The translations under genes and the position numbers were made by a program. Under the pieces are notes generated by a model. It ran no database searches, was not told the DNA's origin, and saw nothing but the letters and a program-made list of their open reading frames with translations. From NCBI GenBank assembly GCA_910577225.1, contig CAJTMV010000027.1:1-54906 (forward strand): a DNA stretch of 54,906 nucleotides, in the 5' to 3' direction. The stretch comes from an uncultured Eubacterium sp. (GTDB lineage: Bacteria; Bacillota; Clostridia; Lachnospirales; Lachnospiraceae). Position 1 is the first letter of the stretch. Every line of letters starts with the position of its first letter. This document shows, in pieces, positions 7,263-14,537 of this stretch.

Positions 7263-9890
7263 CTATCTTTGCGCTATAGCCGCCTGAGCTGCCGCAAGTC
7301 TTGCAATCGGTACACGGAATGGTGAGCAGGATACATAATCCAGACCAATCTTATGGCAGAACTCTACTGAAGAAGGATCTCCGCCATGCTCGCCACAGAT
7401 ACCTACATGCAGTTTCTCATTCACAGGTTTGCCCAGCTTAATTGCTGTTTCCATCAGTTTGCCGACGCCAGTCTGATCCAGTTTTGCAAACGGATCGTTC
7501 TCGAAGATTTTTGCATCGTAGTATGCATCCAGGAACTTGCCGGAATCGTCGCGGGAGAAGCCGAAGGTCATCTGTGTCAGGTCGTTGGTACCGAAGCAGA
7601 AGAAGTCAGCTTCTGATGCGATCTCATCAGCGGTAAGAGCTGCTCTTGGGATCTCAATCATTGTACCTACTTCGTATTCCAGTTTCACGCCTGCTGCTGC
7701 GATCTCAGCATCTGCTGTCTCTACAACCACTTTCTTAACGTTCTTTAACTCTTTGATATCACAGATTAACGGAATCATGATTTCTGGTTTTACGTTCCAG
7801 TCAGCATGCGCTTTCTGTACGTTGATCGCTGCGCGAATCACTGCTTTTGTCTGCATCTTTGCGATTTCCGGATAAGTTACCGCAAGACGGCATCCACGAT
7901 GACCCATCATTGGGTTAAATTCATGCAGAGAGTCGATCAGAGTCTTAATTTCTTCTACAGACTTGTTCTGCGCATTTGCGAGCTTCTCGATGTCTTCTTC
8001 GTCTGTCGGTACGAACTCATGAAGAGGCGGATCCAGGAAACGGATGGTTACCGGACATCCTTCCAGAGCTTCGTATAATTTTTCGAAATCGCCCTGCTGA
8101 TATGGAAGAATCTTATCAAGCGCTGTTTCTCTTTCTTCTACTGTATCTGCACAGATCATTTCACGGAATGCTGCAATTCTGTCTTCTTCGAAGAACATAT
8201 GCTCAGTACGGCAAAGACCGATACCTTCTGCGCCCAGTTCACGTGCTTTCTTAGCGTCTGTAGGCGTATCTGCATTGGTACGTACTTTTAATCTTCTGTA
8301 TTTATCTGCCCAATCCATGATTCTTCCGAATTCGCCAGCGATTGTAGCGTCTACTGTCTGGATTTCACCGTCGTAAATGTTGCCGGTAGAACCATCGATG
8401 GAAATATAATCTCCTTCGTGATATTCTTTGCCAGCCAGTGTAAATTTCTTGTTTTCTTCATCCATTGCGATGTCGCCGCATCCGGATACACAGCAGGTAC
8501 CCATACCACGGGCAACAACGGCTGCGTGAGAAGTCATACCGCCGCGAACAGTCAGGATACCCTGTGCCGCTTTCATACCGGTAATGTCTTCCGGAGATGT
8601 CTCAAGACGTACAAGTACGACTTTTTCTCCTCTTGCATTCCATGCTTCTGCATCTTCCGCGGAGAATACGATCTTACCGCATGCAGCGCCCGGAGAAGCT
8701 CCAAGACCTTTGCCTGCCGGTGTTGCAGCCTTTAATGCAGCAGCGTCGAACTGCGGATGAAGTAATGTATCCAGGTTACGAGGATCGATCATTGCAACTG
8801 CTTCTTCTTCGGTACGCATACCTTCGTCTACAAGGTCGCATGCGATCTTTAAAGCAGCCTGTGCGGTTCTCTTACCATTTCTTGTCTGCAGCATGTAGAG
8901 TTTCTTGTTTTCAACTGTGAACTCCATATCCTGCATATCTCTGTAATGGTCTTCCAGAGTCTTGCATACTTCTGTAAACTGTTTGAATGCTTCCGGGAAT
9001 TCCTGTTCCATCTTTGCGATCGGCATTGGTGTACGTACGCCGGCAACCACGTCTTCGCCCTGTGCGTTTACAAGGAATTCACCCATCAGCTTTCTTTCGC
9101 CTGTTGCAGGATCACGTGTAAATGCAACGCCTGTACCGCAATCGTCGCCCATATTACCAAAAGCCATAGACTGTACGTTTACAGCTGTACCCCAGGAATA
9201 AGGGATATCGTTGTCGCGGCGGTATACGTTTGCACGAGGGTTGTCCCAGGAACGGAATACAGCCTTGATCGCGCCCATTAACTGCTCCTTCGGATCATCC
9301 GGGAAATCAGAACCGATCTTTGCTTTGTATTCGGCCTTGAACTGGGAAGCCAGTTCCTTTAAGTCATCAGCTGTCAGATCCACGTCATAAGTAACGCCTT
9401 TTTTCTCTTTCATTTCATCGATCAGCTGTTCGAAGTATTTCTTGCCTACTTCCATAACAACGTCGGAGTACATCTGGATAAATCTGCGGTAGCAGTCCCA
9501 TGCCCAGCGTGCATTGCCGGATTTCTCAGCGATAACTTCCACAACTGTTTCATTCAGACCAAGGTTTAAGATCGTGTCCATCATACCAGGCATGGATGCT
9601 CTTGCACCGGAACGTACAGATACAAGAAGCGGATTTTCCTTATCGCCAAATTTCTTGCCGGTAATCTCTTCCATCTTTACAATATACTCATTGATCTGGC
9701 TCTGAATCTCGTCGTTGATCTCACGGCCATCTTCATAATACTGTGTGCAGGCTTCTGTTGTAATTGTAAAGCCCTGCGGAACCGGAAGTCCAAGATTTGT
9801 CATCTCTGCCAGGTTTGCACCTTTACCGCCAAGCAGCTCACGCATGTCTGCTTTGCCTTCGCTGAACAAATATACCCATTTGTTTGCCAT
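7263..9890 (-). CDS. ppdK: Pyruvate, phosphate dikinase
   Basis: The enzyme interconverts pyruvate + ATP + phosphate and PEP + AMP + pyrophosphate, and serves PPi-dependent glycolysis in many anaerobic Clostridia. The 875-residue length is standard. The N-terminal ATP-grasp domain includes GGKGANLAEM and VRSGARASMPGMM. The swivelling phosphohistidine domain has GGMTSHAAVVARGMG with catalytic His455. The C-terminal PEP/pyruvate TIM barrel contains LCRTEHMFF, GTNDLTQMTFGFSRDD and the catalytic cysteine in GICGEHGGD. Start MANKWVYLF follows AGGAGG. A promoter lies in the gap after glyS. The decayed mobile element begins immediately after its stop codon. Confidence 0.98.
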   Translation of the reverse strand: MANKWVYLFSEGKADMRELLGGKGANLAEMTNLGLPVPQGFTITTEACTQYYEDGREINDEIQSQINEYIVKMEEITGKKFGDKENPLLVSVRSGARASMPGMMDTILNLGLNETVVEVIAEKSGNARWAWDCYRRFIQMYSDVVMEVGKKYFEQLIDEMKEKKGVTYDVDLTADDLKELASQFKAEYKAKIGSDFPDDPKEQLMGAIKAVFRSWDNPRANVYRRDNDIPYSWGTAVNVQSMAFGNMGDDCGTGVAFTRDPATGERKLMGEFLVNAQGEDVVAGVRTPMPIAKMEQEFPEAFKQFTEVCKTLEDHYRDMQDMEFTVENKKLYMLQTRNGKRTAQAALKIACDLVDEGMRTEEEAVAMIDPRNLDTLLHPQFDAAALKAATPAGKGLGASPGAACGKIVFSAEDAEAWNARGEKVVLVRLETSPEDITGMKAAQGILTVRGGMTSHAAVVARGMGTCCVSGCGDIAMDEENKKFTLAGKEYHEGDYISIDGSTGNIYDGEIQTVDATIAGEFGRIMDWADKYRRLKVRTNADTPTDAKKARELGAEGIGLCRTEHMFFEEDRIAAFREMICADTVEERETALDKILPYQQGDFEKLYEALEGCPVTIRFLDPPLHEFVPTDEEDIEKLANAQNKSVEEIKTLIDSLHEFNPMMGHRGCRLAVTYPEIAKMQTKAVIRAAINVQKAHADWNVKPEIMIPLICDIKELKNVKKVVVETADAEIAAAGVKLEYEVGTMIEIPRAALTADEIASEADFFCFGTNDLTQMTFGFSRDDSGKFLDAYYDAKIFENDPFAKLDQTGVGKLMETAIKLGKPVNEKLHVGICGEHGGDPSSVEFCHKIGLDYVSCSPFRVPIARLAAAQAAIAQR

Positions 9891-10014
9891 TTGCTAATTC
9901 CTCCTAAATATTCCTTTAGTTTGATTATTTTTTTGTGAATTTTATACAGACATACCTGTCCGAAATTAATTCACATTGTCAACTTTGTTTGCGCGACTCT
10001 GTACGCACACATCT

Positions 10015-10042
10015 ATTTTAACATATTTTTCCACATTCGCAA
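10015..10042 (-). promoter_or_regulatory. Candidate sigma-A promoter for ppdK
   Basis: Minus strand TTGCGA (10037-10042), a 16-bp spacer and TAAAAT (10015-10020). The leader to the ppdK ATG would be about 120 nt. It lies just past the glyS stop, so ppdK can be expressed separately from the upstream genes. Confidence 0.45.
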
Positions 10043-10053
10043 CCACTTTTTTA

Positions 10054-11451
10054 TTAAAAATCAAATTTATCGGCAAAATATGCGTCAAGATCCGCCACTG
10101 CCACACGTTCCTGCTCCATGGAGTCACGAAAACGCACTGTTACCGCATGATCCTGCTCGGAATCAAAATCATAAGTAACACAGAACGGCGTGCCGATTTC
10201 ATCCTGACGGCGATATCTTTTTCCAATATTGCCGCGGTCGTCAAATTCACAGTTGTATTTTTTGGACAGCTGCGTAAATACCTGCTCTGCGCCCTCATTC
10301 AGCTTTTTCGATAAAGGCAGCACGCCGATCTTAACCGGCGCCAGCGCCGGATGGAAATGCAGAACTGTTCGCATATCCGGTTTTTCCTGCGTTCCGATAT
10401 TTTCTTCATCATAAGCTGCGCATAAAAATGCGAGTACTACGCGATCAGCGCCGAGCGACGGCTCGATGACATATGGAATGTACTTTTCATTTTTCGTATC
10501 GTCAAAATAAAACAGATCCTGTCCGGATGTATTCTGATGCTGTGTCAGATCATAGTCCGTACGGTCTGCGATTCCCCAAAGCTCGCCCCAGCCAAATGGG
10601 AATAAAAATTCAAAGTCCGTCGTCGCTTTACTGTAAAACGCCAGTTCCGCCGGATCGTGATCTCTTAACCGCAGTTCTTCTTCTTTCATGCCAAGACTTA
10701 ACAGCCAGTCGCGGCAAAAACTCCTCCAGTACTGAAACCACTCCAGATCTGTACCGGGCTCGCAAAAAAATTCCAGTTCCATCTGCTCAAATTCTCTTGT
10801 ACGGAACGTAAAATTGCCAGGTGTAATCTCATTTCGGAACGACTTTCCGATCTGCGCGATGCCAAATGGAATTTTCTTACGGGAAGTACGCTGCACATTT
10901 TTAAAATTGACAAAAATCCCCTGTGCGGTTTCCGGTCTTAAATATACGGTATTTTTTGCGTCCTCGGTCACGCCCTGGAACGTTTTAAACATCAGATTAA
11001 ACTGGCGGATATCTGTAAAGTTATGTTTGCCGCAGCCCGGACACGGTACCTGATGCTCTGTAATAAACTGCATCATCGCTTCGTTGGACCATCCGTCCAC
11101 GCTTTCTTCCAGTGTGATCTGATGTTCTGCTGCAAAATCCTCTATGATTTTATCGGCACGGAACCTTTCATGACATTCCTTACAGTCCATCAGCGGGTCT
11201 GAAAAACCGCCGAGATGCCCGGATGCCACCCATGTCTGCGGATTCATTAATATTGCGCAGTCCACACCGACATTATAAGGATTTTCCTGCACAAATTTCT
11301 GCCACCATGCTTTTTTTACATTATTTTTCAGCTCCACGCCCAGATTGCCGTAATCCCAGGTATTTGCCAGACCGCCGTAGATCTCTGAGCCCGGATATAC
11401 AAAACCTCTGGCTTTTGCCAGCGCAACAATCTTTTCCATTGATTTTTCCAT
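10054..11451 (-). CDS. glyS: Glycyl-tRNA synthetase, single-chain class II type
   Basis: It charges tRNA-Gly with glycine. The protein (465 residues) is the dimeric alpha2 type (often glyQS), not the alpha2beta2 type used by B. subtilis-like bacteria. Class II motifs are visible: the N-terminal LAKARGFVYPGSEIYGG, motif 2 around FRNEITPGNFTFRTREFEQ, and motif 3 region EPSLGADRVVLAFL. Two CxxC pairs (CKEC and CPGC) in the insertion before motif 2 probably bind zinc. The C-terminal anticodon-binding domain follows (about 370-465). Start at 11451 behind GGGAGG; the longer frame begins upstream without a site. Confidence 0.95.
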   Translation of the reverse strand: MEKSMEKIVALAKARGFVYPGSEIYGGLANTWDYGNLGVELKNNVKKAWWQKFVQENPYNVGVDCAILMNPQTWVASGHLGGFSDPLMDCKECHERFRADKIIEDFAAEHQITLEESVDGWSNEAMMQFITEHQVPCPGCGKHNFTDIRQFNLMFKTFQGVTEDAKNTVYLRPETAQGIFVNFKNVQRTSRKKIPFGIAQIGKSFRNEITPGNFTFRTREFEQMELEFFCEPGTDLEWFQYWRSFCRDWLLSLGMKEEELRLRDHDPAELAFYSKATTDFEFLFPFGWGELWGIADRTDYDLTQHQNTSGQDLFYFDDTKNEKYIPYVIEPSLGADRVVLAFLCAAYDEENIGTQEKPDMRTVLHFHPALAPVKIGVLPLSKKLNEGAEQVFTQLSKKYNCEFDDRGNIGKRYRRQDEIGTPFCVTYDFDSEQDHAVTVRFRDSMEQERVAVADLDAYFADKFDF

Positions 11452-11482
11452 TCCCTTATCCTCCCATTTTTCAGCACGCATG

Positions 11483-11725
11483 CGTTTCCTTTTTATGGAT
11501 GCAAAATATATACCAGCAGTGCATTCTCCGTTTCCATGTTATATGTTTCCTTTTTATGGATTCCGAACATACGCTGCCTGTGCACTCTCTTCTTTCACGT
11601 CTTATATTTCTTTTTCCTGATCAAAATCCTATATCGGCTGCGCATTCCCTTCTTCCGCATCATAAATTCTCTTTTTACAAATACAGAATATACGCCGGCT
11701 GCGCATTCTCATCTTCCACATCATA
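11483..11725 (-). repeat. Four degenerate ~61-bp tandem copies of a gene's 3' end
   Basis: Units lie at 11665-11725, 11607-11664, 11544-11606 and 11483-11543 (61, 58, 63 and 61 bp). The first unit is the end of the lipoprotein gene (residues YDVEDENAQPAYILYL plus stop and trailing A-rich bases). The others repeat it with many substitutions: each starts TAT-A/G-A, keeps GAGAATGC-like and CAGC-like cores, and ends in AAAAAG-A-like sequence. The copies lie between this gene and glyS and are non-coding as they stand. Confidence 0.8.
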
Positions 11726-12304
11726 ATGCACTCTGACCGTATCTTTTCCGGATACTTCCGTATTTCCATCCGATACGCCCTGTATTTCGCCGTCTACTTT
11801 TACAACGGTCTCATCTCCGATGATAACTACTTTCATTTTTTCATCTTCGGTCAGTTCTTTGACATCCAGGCTGTCTGCCGCAGTCCCTTCTTCCACCTTT
11901 AAAAAGTTCTGATCGAACGGATATCCTTCCTGCTGCGCCTGCTGCACCGTTCCGGCAAACAATGTAACATCATTAAACAATGCATAATCAATATAAGTGG
12001 CATAATTTAAATATAGCTGTGCCGTTACACCGTCTTCCTCTGATGATTCTGTCTGAAATTTTTCCATCTCCAGACTTCCGTCCCCATTTGATTCCACATA
12101 ACTTTCAATCGATTCCGTAATATACGCCTTTAATTCTTCTTCATCGTAATAATCCTTGTTGAAGTCCTCGATATCGGCGCCGATCACGTTCCCATCTTTC
12201 TTAATGTAAACCGTACTCTCATCAGCTTCAAATGAAGCCCCACAGGCTGTGGTAATGCCGGCTGTCACTAAAATGAACAGCGCTGCATACAGCTTCCGTC
12301 TCAT
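11675..12304 (-). CDS. Putative lipoprotein, function unknown
   Basis: A 209-residue secreted protein: short basic N-terminus, hydrophobic core (LYAALFILVTAGI) and a lipobox-like TTAC ending at Cys21, so probably lipid-anchored outside the membrane. The mature part is acidic and contains a KKDGNVIGADIEDFNKDYYD segment and a C-terminal beta-rich region (KVVIIGDETVVKVDGE). I know of similar lipoproteins beside recO/glyS in Lachnospiraceae but no function. The ATG at 12304 follows GAGGAGG. Its last 16 codons are the source, or a member, of the tandem repeat array downstream. Confidence 0.7.
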   Translation of the reverse strand: MRRKLYAALFILVTAGITTACGASFEADESTVYIKKDGNVIGADIEDFNKDYYDEEELKAYITESIESYVESNGDGSLEMEKFQTESSEEDGVTAQLYLNYATYIDYALFNDVTLFAGTVQQAQQEGYPFDQNFLKVEEGTAADSLDVKELTEDEKMKVVIIGDETVVKVDGEIQGVSDGNTEVSGKDTVRVHYDVEDENAQPAYILYL

Positions 12305-12486
12305 AGCTATTGCCTCCTCTGTCGTTCATGCAGTTAATTTTATCATTTGCCTCCGCGGACATTATACCTGACCTTTTTGTATATTTCAATCCTTTTTTTC
12401 TGGTACTCCCAATCACAGCCAAAGCATTGCAGCAGTCCGGATCCCCCATAAAACTGCTGCGGACCCGGCCGCTAAAAACCGCTGTT

Positions 12487-13215
12487 TCAAAGCATTTCTT
12501 CTGATTTAAATGTGTGATCCTGATGCTGGCGTATGTATCCTGACACAAGCTGATCCAGACATGCAAAAACAGGGTCGCTGAGCGTAAACGTATACAGCTT
12601 TTGAAACGGCTCCGTCATAATATACTGCATCGCATAGAGCGCGGACGCATCCAGCGGTACCGCATACTCGCCTTTTAAGCATTCCGGGCATAAAGCGCCG
12701 TGCTGACGAATGGAAAAATAATAAAGATCCTGCTTTTTTCCGCATTTGGCACAGGAAAACACCTGTGGATATTCTCCGATCAGCACAAGTACGCGCAGTT
12801 CATAGATTCTTCGTATCAGACGATTATCCAAAGACGGTTTCATCAGCGCCTTAAGCGTTATATAAAGCAGATTTAAAAAATCTGTTCCATCCATATTTTC
12901 CTGCGTATAATAAGATGCCATTTCCAGAAAATAAAATCCGTAATATACCGCGTCCGGCTCAGTCGTCAGTTCCCGAAAATAACTGGTAATCGATACTTTT
13001 GCGACATTATAAGAGCTTTTTCCCTGATACACCTCAAACTGACCAAAGGAAAAAGGATTGGCCGCAGCCAGAAACGCACTGTTTGGACGTCTTGCGCCGC
13101 GTACGAAAGCTGCAATCTTTCCTCTTTCCCTTGTCAGAATCTGTATTCTCTTATCATAATCACCGACAGGCATTGCCGACAACACCATGCCTGTCAGAAC
13201 GATCGTCTGGCCCAT
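12487..13215 (-). CDS. recO: DNA repair protein RecO
   Basis: RecO helps load RecA on gaps in the RecFOR recombination pathway. The 242-residue protein has the N-terminal OB fold (VLTGMVLSAMPVGDYDKRI, FVRGARRP), a helical middle and a four-cysteine zinc site (CAKC and CPEC). GGAG placed 6 nt before the ATG at 13215 (MGQTIVLTG) decides the start over the ATG at 13227. It follows the YqzL-like gene and era in transcription, the conserved Firmicute order. Confidence 0.93.
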   Translation of the reverse strand: MGQTIVLTGMVLSAMPVGDYDKRIQILTRERGKIAAFVRGARRPNSAFLAAANPFSFGQFEVYQGKSSYNVAKVSITSYFRELTTEPDAVYYGFYFLEMASYYTQENMDGTDFLNLLYITLKALMKPSLDNRLIRRIYELRVLVLIGEYPQVFSCAKCGKKQDLYYFSIRQHGALCPECLKGEYAVPLDASALYAMQYIMTEPFQKLYTFTLSDPVFACLDQLVSGYIRQHQDHTFKSEEML

Positions 13216-13342
13216 TTGTAACTCCATCTGTCCAGGCCGCAGCTGCGGACGGATATCTGACGCCGCATGTCTGTTCCCTGTATTTTAAATAATCACTGAC
13301 TCTTCCGGTCTTTGCAAAATTATCCCAGCAATCTCTTGTCAT
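13160..13342 (-). CDS. YqzL-like small protein
   Basis: A 60-residue frame begins MTRDCWDNFAKTGRVSDYL with KYRE following, closely resembling YqzL-family proteins (about 45-50 residues, W-x-x-F-x-x-TG-x-x-x-x-YL-x-YRE), whose function is unknown. AGAGGGG lies 7 nt before the ATG at 13342. In Firmicutes yqzL lies between era and recO, exactly as here. The last third reads over the recO start in another frame by 56 bp and is unlike YqzL, an odd extension. The 240 bp between this gene and era hold no gene I can support. Confidence 0.6.
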   Translation of the reverse strand: MTRDCWDNFAKTGRVSDYLKYREQTCGVRYPSAAAAWTDGVTNGPDDRSDRHGVVGNACR

Positions 13343-13588
13343 ATGCATTCCCCTCTATTCGTCATAATCTGAAGTTACCGCCTTTCCCGGCAGAGCGTCC
13401 AATCAATAACAGACCAGATATCCAGCGTAATACAGCCGGTTATTACTCAGACGGTCTGCTAGTAGGTTCTGCATAATTTCATATCTGATACGAGATAAAA
13501 TCTGGCAGTTTTCCGGATATTTCCATCCGTTCCATGCTTTATGACAATGTTACCTGCCGCGTACGCTTTTCAGGCTGTCTGACCGAGC

Positions 13589-14503
13589 TTACACCTGCTC
13601 GCGGTAACCGAAATTTTTCAGCAGCATGTCGCTGTCCCGCCAGTTCTTTTTTACTTTTACCCAGAGTCTGAGATTTACTTTTTCTTCCAAAAGACGCTCG
13701 ATTTCAAACCGCGCGTTTGTACCTATTTTTTTCAGCATCGCTCCGTTTTTTCCAATAATAATTCCTTTATGGGAATCCCGTTCGCACGTAATCGTCGCTT
13801 CGATGTCCATAAAATCCCTGCCTCTGCGCTGTTTCATTCGCTCGATCGTAACCGCGATTCCATGCGGGATTTCCTCATCCAGCGCATGCAGCGCCTTCTC
13901 CCGGATAATTTCTGAAACAATCTGTCGCTGCGGCTGATCCGTAACGGTATCTTCATCGTAAAACATCGGTCCGTAAGGCAGATACTGGAAGATCGTATCG
14001 ATCACGTCTGACACATTTTCTCCCCGCAGCGCCGAAGCCGGAACAATTTCATCGAAATCATAAATCTGACGATACGTATCTATAAAATGCAGCAGCTCTT
14101 CTTTTCTTGCTACCGTATCGATTTTATTAATTACGAGAATGACTGGTACCTTTGCCTTTTGCAGAATTTCAGCAATATGCCGTTCTCCTGCGCCGACAAA
14201 ATCCGTCGGCTCCACCAGCCACAGAACCACGTCCGCATCCGGCAGCGAATGTTCCGCTGCGTTTACCATATATTCGCCGAGCTTGTTTTTGGCCTTATGA
14301 ATACCGGGCGTATCCAAAAATACAATCTGGCCGCGCTCCATATCCGTATAAACGGTCTGGATACGATTGCGTGTTGTCTGTGGTTTATTGGAAGTAATTG
14401 CAATTTTCTGACCGATGATCTGATTCATCAGCGTGGATTTCCCCACGTTCGGCCGGCCAATAATCGCAACAAATCCTGATCGAAAGCTCTTGCTGTTATC
14501 CAT
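13589..14503 (-). CDS. era: GTPase Era
   Basis: Era is an essential GTPase that binds the 3' end of 16S rRNA and assists 30S maturation. The 304-residue protein has G1 GRPNVGKST, G3 DTPG, G4 NKID and a SALRG-type G5. A C-terminal KH domain has the GKNGAMLKKIG turn. Length and order are typical. The ATG at 14503 follows AAAGGA. It leads the era-yqzL-recO group. Confidence 0.98.
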   Translation of the reverse strand: MDNSKSFRSGFVAIIGRPNVGKSTLMNQIIGQKIAITSNKPQTTRNRIQTVYTDMERGQIVFLDTPGIHKAKNKLGEYMVNAAEHSLPDADVVLWLVEPTDFVGAGERHIAEILQKAKVPVILVINKIDTVARKEELLHFIDTYRQIYDFDEIVPASALRGENVSDVIDTIFQYLPYGPMFYDEDTVTDQPQRQIVSEIIREKALHALDEEIPHGIAVTIERMKQRRGRDFMDIEATITCERDSHKGIIIGKNGAMLKKIGTNARFEIERLLEEKVNLRLWVKVKKNWRDSDMLLKNFGYREQV

Positions 14504-14537
14504 CGTATTCCTTTCTATCCGCTTGTAATTATTAAAG

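Noticed and set aside
12428..12460. Terminator between recO and the lipoprotein gene
   Set aside because: GCAGCAG/CTGCTGC arms exist but the loop is long and no T-run follows on the minus strand.
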